From: Imbricaverruca yamaguchii | Taxonomy: Eukaryota; Arthropoda; Thecostraca; Neoverrucidae | DNA: 64,000 bases | Assembly: GCA_034440575.1 (NCBI GenBank) | Contig: JAOTOL010001661.1 | Span: forward strand, 1,332,001 to 1,396,000 | Direction: 5' to 3' | In this document: positions 1-12,400 of the stretch, one piece after another | How the letters are laid out: each line of letters begins with the position of its first letter | Numbering within the stretch: position 1 is the stretch's first letter | Position numbers and translations under genes: made by a program | Notes under the pieces: generated by a model | The model's database searches: none | Told to the model about the DNA's origin: nothing | What the model saw: the letters and a program-made list of their open reading frames with translations, nothing else

Positions 1-1170
1 CATATCGGAAGTTCTTGATTGGAAGCAGAAGCTACGGTTGTTTATTGCGCAAAAAGTTGGTCCGTTGCTTCAAGTGTGTGACGAGCGCTGAGTGTTTCAC
101 TTTTATTTGACGTTCTCGATCATGAAAGTTTAACAAGATAGTTGCAAATATCTGTCCAAATAATATACTTACGTGCTGTAGGGCTTTCCATCGCGGAACA
201 TGATATATTTTGCCTCTGGGGTGTTATTGTCAAGTGCGCCGCGATCGCCCTATTTCTGCACGCTACATGCGACCAAATTTCGGCATTGGTGGGCAAGTCG
301 CCCCCGGCGGCATCTTACCCCATAGATCGTCTTTCCCGCCGGTATTTTACGAATGACATATTCATGTTTTAATATGTAGCAAATTAGCTTTCATACCTCG
401 AATATTTTTTGATATATTTCTTTTGTCATCCTCGGGGACGTACGAAGTATTGAAAGTGTTCGTGAGGGGGGGCGGGGTAACCCACAGGGGATTGGGAAGC
501 TGCGGTCTGAAATTTACCGTGCAAATTTTCTCGTGTCGGGTAACATCTATACATTTTTGGTGTCAGGCTTTTCCAAATTGGGGGTTCGAATGCCATCCCC
601 TCCCTACTTGTTACGACCTTGGTCATTCGTAGATGACATACTTACCTAAATGTGAAAGTGTCTGCATTAATTGATCTACCATATCTATAACAGATAATAC
701 CCAGATAATAACAGATCTATCCAGTCAATTAATCAAGATAATAAGACCGACTTTACCCGAATACTATAATACAAATTTATATGCACCAAATTTCGCCAGA
801 CTGTGTGAAAATATTTGTACCTAGCGAACAGCACAACCCTTGCACATTATTTCAAGGCTTGCCAAAGTATTTCCAGTTTGTTCCAATATGTGCAGGAAAC
901 ACCAGCGGCGCGCGAACTGTTTCAAAGTTGGGGGCCAAACAACTATTTTTTGGCAGAACATTTCCAGTCAACGCCATAGGGGCAATGTTAAAAATCACTA
1001 AAGTTGGTTGGTGGTGGGGGGCGGGAGGCTCTGCCCTTCCTGTTCCCCTCACCACCCTCGGTTCATGCGTCCTTGGCAAACACCATCAGATAATACCTTG
1101 CCGCAATCCTAATCAGTTTGTTTCAATTTCCACGAACAATTTTCTAATTCCGATATCATTTTCAGGTTCA
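1..1170. other. Intergenic DNA, no gene seen
   Basis: I see no credible coding exon. The short open frames lack codon bias and recognisable motifs. The stretch has several G-rich runs and low-complexity AT segments, like the interspersed repeats elsewhere in the window. Confidence 0.5.
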
Positions 1171-1176
1171 CGTAAC

Positions 1177-1305
1177 ATGGCACGAGCCAGAACCAGGATC
1201 TCGGACCGAGGCTCCTATGGCCAAGAGAGTCTCAAGCAAGCACTTCACGCCATACGTAGTGGATCTTCCCTGCATAAGATCTCCAAAATGTACAAGATAT
1301 CGAGT
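1177..1305 (+). pseudogene. Fragment of a pogo-type transposase (psq helix-turn-helix N-terminus)
   Basis: An ATG at 1177 opens about 43 codons reading MARARTRISDRGSYGQESLK and then QALHAIRSGSSLHKISKMYK. This matches in layout the N-terminus of the transposase relic at 16666 (basic start, RGxYGQE, then A..IRSG.S and a second helix). In pogo/Tigger transposases this pipsqueak-type helix-turn-helix binds the terminal repeats. The similarity stops abruptly after the second helix, and no CENP-B or DDE portion follows. I take it as an old truncated copy. A captured or domesticated psq exon is possible, because a CAG precedes the ATG by a few bases, but nothing else supports that. Confidence 0.6.
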
Positions 1306-1789
1306 CTCATCGAGTTCACTCACATCGCCGTGAAATATATCTTACAATGTATTACATAGCCAGGCCACGGCTTTTTAATGGGCACCATCTTGTCTCACCT
1401 CCACAGGTCTTGAGCTGATCGAATTTCCCAGTGTTGAACCACCCAGAAATACACGGTCATTGATCCTTCTGAATGTTCATGGATCCTTGTGCATGCTAAT
1501 ACGAAAAAATCGCACGGAATTATCACTAACATATATGATGCAGAACACCGGTGACCCCGGGCACGATGCAACAGAGGCCGCCACCATGTCGCAAGTGCAT
1601 GCTTTATACATACTCCTACTGGGTGGGTGCCATGGGGACGACTAACGATATGACAATTCGAATATTTTATAAAATACCATAGTTCCATAAACATAAACCC
1701 ATCGATGTTTGAGATATCGATGAAATACATTCACCAATTCACGTTTTTCTGCCTGATTGCGATCGGCATGCAGGAGCGTTGATTCCCCC

Positions 1790-1945
1790 AAAATAGTGTG
1801 TGTGTGTGTGGGGGGGGGGGGCAATGCATGAAGGCAGTGGGCGGGCCCAAATAGGTTGGAAGCATATTCCATAGGGCTCTATGATAAAATTGAAATGATT
1901 GGAGAGGAAGCCAACATTCAGGGTGCACTTGCCCCCTTAAAATGA
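1790..1945. repeat. Interspersed repeat, copy 1 (G-run, then about 140 bp)
   Basis: After a GT/G run, the sequence with GGCAATGCATGAAGGCAGTG, CATATTCCATAG and GAAGCCAACATTCAG recurs in the same order at 11085-11245. The two copies are diverged but collinear, so this is a dispersed repeat family of unknown class with no coding content. Confidence 0.7.
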
Positions 1946-2447
1946 CATAAAATAAAACCCATGCGAGCGTCGGACAAGCCCTGGAAAGGCCGCTCCGGTG
2001 TGAATGTACAACAGTTCATTTGCGTGGCCCGGTTCGACCGTCGGGATTTTTTTGCTACATCATTTCGCCTCCGAATCCTCTTACTCCGAATCGGGTGTGG
2101 TCTTCTTTTTATTTCTACCAATTGTCTCAATATCATTTCCGGAGTGCTGTCAGTTTTTTTATCCAAATAAAGATATTTGCGGCGGCATTTCAGCTGAAGG
2201 GCTGAACTGCTGAAATTACGGCGGCTTCAGCACCATTTCAAGTTATGCCCCTCTCCCTGTCACCATACAGTTTACACCGCTAAGTTAACCGGTACTTGCG
2301 ACTGTCCCATGTACAAACGGAGTGTCTGTATCCGATTGGAGTGGTCTTGGGACTTCAGCACCAGGGATGGGGGGGGGGGAGATCGCGTTTTTTATTTGTG
2401 CCTTTAATGACGCAACTTGATCGCAATAAATTATGTAAAACATCCTG

Positions 2448-2510
2448 GTGGATTGGAGTTTAGTGGCGCGTCGACATCTAGGGTCATTTTGCGCCCATTG
2501 TAAAACATCC
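2448..2510 (-). mobile_element. LINE 3'-end fragment
   Basis: On the minus strand it reads GGGCGCAAAATGACCCTAG followed by GTCGACGCGCCACTAAAC. The same block order follows a LINE-like ORF end at 37345-37395. It is therefore probably a heavily 5'-truncated non-LTR retrotransposon copy made only of 3' UTR. Confidence 0.6.
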
Positions 2511-2940
2511 TAAATCACCTCGTTACAAATGTCGTCCTTCCCAGTTACCAAACGCAGCTTGATATCGATCCCGCTCAACTTCACGTATTACAAGTAGGCG
2601 TGTTATTTCGCGTACCTTGGAGAAAGGAATTAACCATTCAATGTTGGCATACCCCCAGTAATTTATGCTTTTAACTTCGGACCATACGGAATGTGCCCCA
2701 AATGAATTTTGGGTCGCCACTGCTTCCATGCATATCACACCAAATCATTTTCAGAAATTATTCAGGTCTTCCATGATACAGTCGCTATCCCAGTTGTCTC
2801 CTTTCCGTTGTTCAGTGCCTGTCGCTTCCTCCACATGTCAGTAAACAGCCAAAGACGCTCATAAAACTCAACCATGTCGCGATGTATTCACGAGGCATTT
2901 AGAAATGTACATACATAACGAATCAATGCAGGAAAACGAA

Positions 2941-3012
2941 GGGCTCGTCCGGGATTTGAACCCGGGACCTCTCGCACCCTAAGCGAGAATCATACCCCTA
3001 GACCAACGAGCC
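2941..3012 (-). tRNA. tRNA-Pro (anticodon AGG)
   Basis: The 72 nt minus-strand gene folds as a full cloverleaf. The acceptor stem is GGCTCGT/ACGAGCC, the A box GGTCTAGGGGT lies in the D arm, the anticodon stem is CTCGC/GCGAG with loop TTAGGGT (AGG), and the B box is GGTTCAAATCC. The unpaired 3' base is C, as usual in eukaryotic tRNA-Pro. A TTTT Pol III terminator sits 4 nt beyond the 3' end (plus positions 2933-2936). No intron. Confidence 0.97.
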
Positions 3013-5294
3013 ACGGCGTACCTCCGTCAATCTCTCTGAGAGCATGCAGCTGAACTGTGAGCTGGTCGCACGAGGGTCACGCACGGCTATACGTACGGCA
3101 CGGCTGTACGTAAATTGTGACGAAATACCGAAGCCATGAAACACCGAGGCACATATATACAGAAATTTGTACACTAAACCGGATCTACACTTTCGTACGC
3201 CTCAGTGCACCGCACATTAACGCAAGAACCTACCCAAAGTTTGAATGAGGAAGGGGGGGGGGGGAAGGCGCCTCGAAATCGAATACTTCCACGCAACGCA
3301 CGCAACCACAGGATCATGTTAAATTCATCCAAAGTTAAGGAAGGGCCGCTTCCTCACCCAGTTCCTACATCCATATCTCTGTACATCCCCTCCGTCTCAG
3401 TCCATAAGACCAGGTTAGGTCACGCCGGCCCGGGTCAGACCGTGCCACGGAAGAGCATTAGATTGGGATATACAAGGATGCATGGTGAAGGATGGAGACA
3501 CGGAAATGTCCGAAAATGGAGAAGTGGAGAGACGCGCATGGGGATACATTGAGATTCAAAGATCCAGAGATGCCTGGAAATGTAGAGGAAGCACAGAAAG
3601 GAGATTGGAGGTTTCCGTGCGTGGTGTAGGTTTCTAAAAATTGCTGCGAGGGTTAATATACAGGAAGGCAATAAGCAGGGCTGAATGGATTACGGGAATA
3701 CCACTAAGGGTCCCATGTTAAAAGTTGAAACCAATGAGGTGGGCAAGTGCCTTCCCAACAGCAGACAAAGCTACACCCATTCCCACGATACATACACTTG
3801 CGATATTTTTTTTTTGTCACATCCGATATAAATCTGACCTGTTATTTTTACCAGGTAGATACCGCATTTGATACTTCACTGAAAACATGTCACTCGATAC
3901 TTCGCATTCAATATTTTGTGCTTCAACATGCTTTTCATAGTCGTTTTGTATCCTTCGTAAAAAGAACCATTTTAACACATCACTAATTCGAAGTTGATTC
4001 GAAAAAAAAACAAAAGCAGACCTGACACTAGACATGTTTCCCATGATATATACAATAAGAAAATAACCTACAAACAACTCATCCGAAACACGTACACATT
4101 GATACAGGACACGTCAGATACGCAGTACGCTTAAACTAGCATAATGAACAGCCCTCATTACATGTCAAATGTCAGGAGGAAGCCATTCATCACAGTTCAC
4201 TTATAAATTAAATAGGCTGCAACTTCAGCTTTCTCGATCATGCGCAAATACGTGGCCAGTCAGTACGCAGACAACCATAAAGTAAGAATGTAAGATCAGC
4301 AACGATTATCGGTGCGATCGCAAGTCGGATCTACTCAGTCAACCACAGTGCAACACATGGAAAAGCGTTGCACAGAAGGTGCGTGCATCGTTGCCAAACT
4401 AACTAGTATGTCTTCTGGATTTAACACAGAACCCCCACCATGACATTCGGTATCTCACAGCCGATGTAACCACTGACCCCCAATGAGCATAATAAATCAA
4501 TGATGTACAAACTCAAGGGGTTCTATGCAAAAAAGCAGCCACAAACTGGATTCGAACCACTTCTAAATCAGACCATCCTCAAGCATTGCTGGACATAGGG
4601 TAGGAGGGTGGTGACCATGCTCTTGAAGGGAAATGTTCACAGAACTGTTGCACCAACACAAATTTCTCAAAACCTGAAACATTCCTTTAGGGCAATGTTG
4701 TCTCAAACGAACCCACTGATTGCCAGCTGTTCAAATCTGAAAGGACTGTCAGAATGGGATAACATTTGTAATTCTCCAAACCAGTCAAAAACCAGCCTTC
4801 TGGTTCCACCAGTGTCCTCTAGGTTAACATCCGGGATGGGCTGACTGAGGGTGCAGAGTTCTCTAAGGATTCAAACATGAGAGTGCAAACCATAGGTTCG
4901 AGAAAAGGAAAGCCAAGAGCCTAGTCCTTCAACTCTGGTGGTGAGTAAGTGAGGATAACAATGGCGGATGACTTCCCATCTTCCGAGGTTGTTCCAAAAG
5001 GAAGAAGTAAGAAAATGGCCACCAATATTCAATATTTGTTCCAGTTCTATTAATTAACAATAAATGCAAGCTAAAATGAAATTACCAGCATGCCTTGTCC
5101 ATTTGCTGAACCTAGCCTTCTCATTTGCACTACAAACCATGTTAATCATTCACCCCAGATCTTATTATGCAATGTTGGTTAGTCGCTGTATCAATGGAGC
5201 TGAAGTGTAACTGGCACAATTAAGAACACACAGCTATGATAGATGAGATGAGTATTAAAAATACTGAAAAATGCAACCAGTTAGAAAACGAACC
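3013..5294. other. Intergenic DNA between two tRNA-Pro genes
   Basis: No supported gene. There is a G-run at about 3251-3264 and otherwise AT-rich single-copy-looking sequence. If the 3' UTR of the minus-strand zinc-finger gene is long, its end could lie here, but I saw no clear AATAAA on the minus strand near the stop codon. Confidence 0.5.
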
Positions 5295-5366
5295 GGGCTC
5301 GTCCGGGATTTGAACCCGGGACCTCGCGCACCCGAAGCGCGAATCATACCCCTAGACCAACGAGCC
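5295..5366 (-). tRNA. tRNA-Pro (anticodon CGG)
   Basis: This is a second 72 nt proline tRNA, nearly identical to the one at 2941. It differs mainly in the anticodon arm, with stem CGCGC/GCGCG and loop TTCGGGT, giving CGG. The A and B boxes are intact, the discriminator base is C, and TTTT follows the 3' end (plus 5285-5288). It lies 52 bp beyond the stop codon of the zinc-finger gene on the same strand, so it is either in that gene's 3' UTR or directly after a very short one. Confidence 0.97.
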
Positions 5367-5417
5367 ACGAGCGTCCGGCGCCGAATCGACCACCTCATCC
5401 AGCAGCCGGCGTCAGTT

Positions 5418-6411
5418 TCACTGCTGGTGACCCGCCGCTTCCGTGTCAGCCGGCGCCCAGCTGCGGTTGTTGGAGAGCTCGACCAGAGCCATGGCGCCGA
5501 CCAGACGCGAGGCGCCCGCCCGGATCACGCTGGGCCGGGCCGGAGGGTCGTCCACCGCGTCCAGGTTCAGCCGCCGCTGGGTGATGGTGGGCACGTGCGT
5601 GGCCGGGGAGCCGACGGCGGACGCCGGCGTCTTGGCCGGGCTGAGCGACAGCCGGCCGCTCATCTGGTCCTTCAGACACTGGATGAACCAGCGCTTCTTG
5701 GGGTTGCGCACCGGCGAGCCGGCCAGCAGCGCCTGGTAGCGGCGGCGCGCCTCCTCGCGGCGCGGACTCTGGCGCACCGGCGTGTTCTCGTCGCTGTCCC
5801 AGCCGCCGGCGGCGGGCGCGCGCGGCGGCTGCGGCCGGCGCGGACTGCGTCTCACCACCAGACTGAGCGGCTCAGAGAACATCTCGGTGACCGGCAGCGG
5901 CCGCCGCTGGGCGGCCGGCGGCGTCTGTGGCTGCGCCGCCTCCGCCACCGGCAGTGGCGGCTGGAACGCCTCCTGGGCGGCGGGGGCGGCGGGGACGGCG
6001 GGGGCGGCGGGGACGGCAGGGACGGCAGGCCGCGGTGGGTCGGTCAGGACCGACGGACGGGGGTGTTTGCGCGGACTGAGCCGTAGCGTACCCGGGCCGG
6101 GCTCGGCCGTCGACTCCACCGCCGACTCGACGGGTGGCTCGACGGGTGGCTCAGCGGGCGGCTCGACGGGCGGCTCGGCACACGGCTCCGCCGAGTCGGC
6201 GACGTCCTGCAGCGCCGGCGGCTGGCCCGACTCGGCGTCAGCGGGCGGCGGGTCGCAGTGCTGGTGCAGTAGCGGCGCCAGACCGCGCTTCAGACGCGAC
6301 AGACGATCGCCGCCCAGGTCAGATGACCGTGTGGGTGTCTCGCACAGCTCCTTGGCCTGTGCCTTGCGGCCGCTCTTGGCAGGTGTGCGCTCCATTCGCT
6401 GACGGTAAAAC
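5418..6411 (-). CDS. ZNF367: ZNF367 orthologue, coding exon 4 (last, low-complexity C-terminus)
   Basis: The acceptor is TTCTGCAG at 6412-6417; reading on gives [17 protein letters not shown], so the ATG at 6393-6395 is internal and is not a start. About 325 further codons include repeated EPPVEPP/ESAVEST units, Ala/Pro runs, several SPRR/SPRK and TP sites (possible CDK targets, inferred), a basic [14 protein letters not shown] block, and the terminal [13 protein letters not shown] that resembles the ZNF367 C-terminus. The stop is TGA at 5418-5420. The complementary strand is also open by GC bias, but that is a shadow. Confidence 0.9.
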
Positions 6412-9400
6412 CTGCAGAACGGTAAAATGTTTTAAACACGCCGGGAGCGCATATCATCGGTTTCTAATCCGTCAACTGATCAAATCGGAACAGACTGATA
6501 ACATGACCATCTTGTAGTCCAAAGTGCACAAATTCGGAAATGTTGGTGGAAAATAGCACAAAACAAGTATTTACACCACAAGTCAGATATTTATCTTACA
6601 ATTGACATCCTCTTTTAGTCTGTATCGCTGAACCCAACAAATCGGCACCTGATAATAGAAGACAACTGGCGTGGAAGGCCTTCAATTCCCACTTATATGT
6701 TTTGAAGTGATGTTGGGCTGTATGCAGACCCATGATCATGTTATACAGTTGTATACAATATGCATTGTGCACCATACACCATTTTGATTGCATCATTAAG
6801 AACAAAATTAGAAATTGCTTATTTACATCCGACACTCAAGTGACCATACGTTTGTCAAATAACCGTGAATTTGGGCACATCATTGTAGTCCATCACTTTC
6901 TACCGACCTATCCATTTTGAGAGCAAACATTGCCACAACTTGCTTCTTGTCTTCCCTCACCTTCAAATTATTCAAGTGCCCAATATGCAAAAATGAAATT
7001 GCTTGTTTCTTTTAATCACTGAAAAGGCGTCCCTGAAGTATTGCGAACGATGAAGTGATGCACGAGTCATTTGAGTAATATCATTGGCTCCAAAGTCGCA
7101 CTATTTTGGTCACACTACAAACATTGCCACAACTTGCTTGTCTTCCATCACCTTCAAATTATTCAAGTGCCCAATAGCAAAAATGAAATTGCTTGCTTCT
7201 TTTAATCACTGAAAAGGCGTCTCTGAAGTATTGCGAACGATGAAGTAATGCACGAGGCATTTGAGTAATATTATTGGCTCCAAAGTCGCACTATTTCATT
7301 CACGACTATGTACCACGTCATTTCACAAATAACCATCCACTGTACACACCTACATATGTCACACATGCTAAACACAATCAATGCTAGCAATAAAACGTAA
7401 GTACATTGTCATCAAAACAAACACTCCAAGGTTCCGAATTGCAATTTTATTGCTATAAATATTTTATTTTATTGGTGTGGGATCTTTGACGACTGGCACC
7501 CAACATACTTGCACATAGAGAAAGTACCATTGCCAGTATTGCAAGTACAACTGTGTGATTGCCGGTATTGCAGGCTCAATAGCACCTTTGATGATGTGAC
7601 ACCAACCTTCTATACATTTTAAACTACTCCACACAACTTCCAATAGCAATGTTTTGCTTAGCGACACCATGGGTGTGATTCGCAACAGTGAATCTCAGGC
7701 TCTTTTACAGCAGCGCCCAGACTGGTGGAGAATTACACCATTAAGGGGTTCTCACACCAAGAAAAACTTCAACTTGCATTGAAAGCAGCATTTCTATGCG
7801 ACCTGTCATGGCAAATGACCCTGCGACGGATTTTACACTCATTACACTGGCGCTGATTTAAAATCAACCCATTCAGTTGATTGGAGTGGGATGGTCAACT
7901 GGTCCTCCAGAAGTATGGAAAGATCCATTCTTGCCACCAAAGCACAGGCTAGGGTGGGCCAACTATCGCAGCTCCTTCCCTCTTTCCTTTACTGAAAGCC
8001 GAAATCTAGAAGAAAAATAACGAATAGTTTACTATAAATATGAAATATCACAATAATTGAGCCTATTTACTACTTCTTTTCTGCGATATAGATGCGGTTT
8101 AAGTTAAAAATTAGCTAGTGCATCACTCCCCTAGGAATTAAGTTCATTTACATCAAACAAAATAGCCACCACACTCGCCGAACCCTTCTAGTTGGGTGCC
8201 AGAACAATGCAATGAACAAGAGGCTATCACATTTTCAAGCCAAAAAGCCCGACGAGTGTAACGGTTTACGATACCTCGGATAGCACGAAAAGTGTACGAG
8301 ACTGAATAGCATTATTTCATCAAGCTAAATTGGATCGGGTGCGCTTAATTTTCCAATGTTGATTGTGCAAAGCCGAATTCAGACAATTCCAGATCTGTGG
8401 ACTTTGAGGAGTGACAAGCAGGTAAGCATACGGCAGCGAGCCGTCTCTCAGATGTGGGCCGCCAGATTGACCGAAATCGCCGTCGGACCGCCACACTGCT
8501 GTACGCACCTGCTTTTACTTACGGATATTTTGCATACTATTCCAGTTGAGGTTGCACTCTATTTATCAATGAAACTAGGTTAAAATCGCGCGTATAATTC
8601 GAAAACGGATGCCGGAAAACATCGAGATGGGCGTTTCCTTTACGGATCAAAATTTTAAAGAACATCTTGATTTTTGTGTTGAAAATCATGAAAATATGTT
8701 TTAAACATATACATTCATACAAAGCATTTTATCTTGCCACCCAGTAATCGTTTTGGATCAAAGAAATCATTCAACACTCCAGACATAGCAGTTTGAAGTT
8801 GAGTTTTTGCCATGACATTTTTTAAAAACATTACCACACATGCCAGATGGTAGGACATAATACAAGTTCAATATCCTGCCTGGGACCTATGATACATCTC
8901 AGCAGATGTATCACAGAGCAGTCCCTGAAAACATCTCAGCAGAATGAGAGGGTTGATTAACCATACCATCCACCGACTGTGCTGACATAAAACTACCCAA
9001 CAACAAAGGCACATGACATTGTTGGTTTCCAGTTAAGTGCACTGAATAAAGACTATCGAGAATGTATACACATTCCGCATTTATTACTGAAAGCAGCTGT
9101 CAGATGGTTCACTCCATTTCAGGATGTCAGGGCGAACAAGGAAAACTGTGATGTAAATATTTGGCGACACTGAAAAGTCACTATTTGAAGGACTTCATGA
9201 TGTACTGCACCAAAATGCACCAGTGTTGGGTATGCTGAATGACGACAAAAATCCATGTGGCGCTCCCAGCTCACCTGTGGAACCACGCCCGGATGTCTGG
9301 TGACGCCTCGTTGAGGATTTTCGAGCAGGGCACGCACTGTTCGGGCGGCACGCGTTGCAGTGCTGACTTCGGGTGCAGACTGCACTGCCTGTTAGCATGT

Positions 9401-12400
9401 GTGAACCGGCTGGGGCAACCTGCGGACGACGAGTTGGTCAACACAGGACGTGACGTGTCAGCTTTTAAGGAAGAAATATGTTAGCTTTTTGGACAACCTA
9501 GTGGGTGCCGGAAGTTTTCACTCCTCGAGAATACTGAGGAACGTATGGCTCGGATATGTTGCCTGTTGACTGAAAGATATGACTGTTGCCCAATGGTAGT
9601 CACCTTTACTAGCTACATTAAATTGTGTTCATTCAGAAAATTATGTACCCACTTACCAATTACTTATCAGTTGAACATATTTATCCAACCAGTGATAGAT
9701 GCATACATCGTGGTGGCACTGGTGCAGAAAACTTTCCTCTTTCCAAAGATAGGTGGTTGTTTGTTGATTGGTTATTTGAGTTTTAGGGTGCACAGACTCA
9801 GTCGGGTCATTTAGCAACCCCAAAGACAAGTTCTCATCAGGTTTCCACTGAAGATAGTTTACAAAACTACATTTAGAACTACAATTGAGGGCAATATGAC
9901 TTAGTATGACAGTTGCACTCTTTACAAATGGAGACAATTTATTTTAAACATACATATACCAACTCAGCTTCACAGTAAAACATCCATGATAAACCAGTGC
10001 TCTAAGTGGGTGTCTCATATTAAAATGGACATTTCATACTTAAATGTCTGACTCCGTAGCGGTGCCACCGAAGAAGGGCGACCAACACCCACCTGACACT
10101 GAGCAGGTAAACGGCTTCTCGCCTGTGTGCAGCCTCTGGTGTGTATTGAGCTGGCCGCTTTGGGTAAACCGGCGTCCACAGCCCGGATAGTCACACTGGA
10201 ATGGCCGCTCACCTGCAGAACAACACCATCAATGTCACATGTGTACAGTGAACTGGCAAGTCCCTGTACCACCCAGCACTGCATGCATGTGTTCACCTTA
10301 CAGGTGCACCTTTCCAAACATGCCACACATTTTCATATACAACAAATGATACAAACATGGGATGCTATTACCAAGCCTATTTGAAACACCTTTTCCTAAC
10401 TCAAATTGACAGCATGTCATATGGATAAAACATTCCATATTCAAACAAAGGCTGAAAAAATGCTGGCCTGAAATCGCCAATATCATATCATCTAGGTCAT
10501 GATCTTCTTCACAAAATATTATTTTATATTTACTGAGTTTTGCACAAATATTGTTTGTTTATCGGGTGGCTCTTGACACACTTTATACATGATCACAGTG
10601 CCACCCACACTGCTTCACCAGTAGGCTGTGGGATTGGGAAATGTCCCAAGTAGTGTGAGTGTTGAACCGGGGACCTTTGATACCCAGAGCTAAACACTTT
10701 AACCATTTGGCCATCCTTGCCCCTCACATCAATATTGAATGATGATGTTGCACAATTTACCACTAAAGAATATGCAAGGCAGACACCACAAAATAATTAT
10801 GGAGGGGAGGGAGAGGGGTGAGGTCTGTGGTAGTGGGAGCTATTTCTGGAAACTGATTGGATGTGTTTACACATTTGGTTTGATAGACCACCTAGGGCAT
10901 AAAGTTTGTGTCATCAAGAAAGGCAGTTTTCAGTATTACAGGGATGGCTGATCAACAACTGGTCAAGTGTACAGAGTGCAACCAAGAAGGGCCCTTGTGG
11001 CTCAGTTGCACTAATCCTTTATGTCTTTATTTTGCAGCAAAATTAGTAGCAAAACGAAAATAGTTTCTAATATACATGAGCATTCATTTCTGAAAATTTG
11101 GAGGGGGAGGGGCAATACATGAAGGCAATGGACAGGTCTAAATAGACTGGGGCACTCCATAAAGTTCCATGTGAAAAGTTAAAATTATTGGGGGAGAGGG
11201 AAAGGAAGAGCCAACATTGAGAGGGCCCTTGCAACTTCAAAAACATATGCATACATAACAGCATCTCTGATTCAATGGTTTCACAGACATACTAACCATA
11301 CACCATAGGCTGAGTTTATAAAACTACATGCATTGGCAATGGCAAGTATGGCAACATCTCTACAGATATTACCAAGTGATGCCAGCTCATAGATCACCTA
11401 CACATATTCCTGTGAAAATTCACAATTGCTACAAAACCACAGTAAACTAAGATGCTGAAAAGTGCAATTTTGCTCAAGCCAGAAATATTTGGAACAAATA
11501 TGGCAAGCTTCCTTTGTTACTCTTGAACTACTAAGGCACCAGTGCAATGCTATTCCACACATCTTTAGGTCAACTTCAGACACAATCCATACAAAATTCA
11601 GTACATGCTGAAATGCAACAACCACATTTGGCTTCAATTCAGAAAATTTAAATGCATTGAATTAACCAATTTTGTTTCTCATCAGTAAACAAGATAACAG
11701 CAACCAACATTAGTGCATTATTTCACAATAACATGGATTAACCCATCATTTTATAAAAGTCAGCAATCACTAAAATGTTAGTACAAAGGCAATGCAAACA
11801 ATTTTGAACAAAGAAAGCAATAGGTATTGCTGCATTGGGCCTACACATAACCTATACTCATTCATTTATCATCACATTACACTTCCTTGCTATGATGTCA
11901 GCATAGAGAAATTAAATATTCAAATAGCATGAATGTGGACTGAACTACGCTACCATTGCACTACACAGAGGCAAACGTAATGCCCTATAATTCATTCATC
12001 ATAGAGTAGAGAGAAGCAGGCAGATGTTGAAACCCTCCATGATGCCACAACTTGGAAATATGATGGGGAAAAGCAAGGTTGGTTGGTTATTTGGGCTTAG
12101 GGGCGCATCGACTGCCGGGAAAAGCAAGGGTGAGAGATGATATTGACATGCATACAGCATCTCCTAGACGGATATGTTGGCACAGATGCCAATAATTGGT
12201 ATGGCAAAGAAGGAAGTTACTAGTTGCACATCAAGCAGCTTCATGGGAAGTAATTCAGGAAGTGGAAACTGTCTGCGGGCCAACACAAGTCACTGATTGG
12301 TGCCATTTTTCATGTAAATTTACATGGAGATGTACAGAACAACTTGCCTGTGTGCACACGAATGTGAGCTTGCAATGATTTTTCCCTTGGAAATTCTCTG

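Noticed and set aside
6393..6395. ATG at the start of the 325-codon frame as a gene start
   Set aside because: The frame reads upstream through a consensus acceptor into the conserved [11 protein letters not shown] block, so this Met is internal to the ZNF367 orthologue.
5271..6402. Long plus-strand open frames over the ZNF367 last exon
   Set aside because: They are shadows produced by GC-rich codons of the minus-strand exon. The minus frame has family motifs and matching splice phases.
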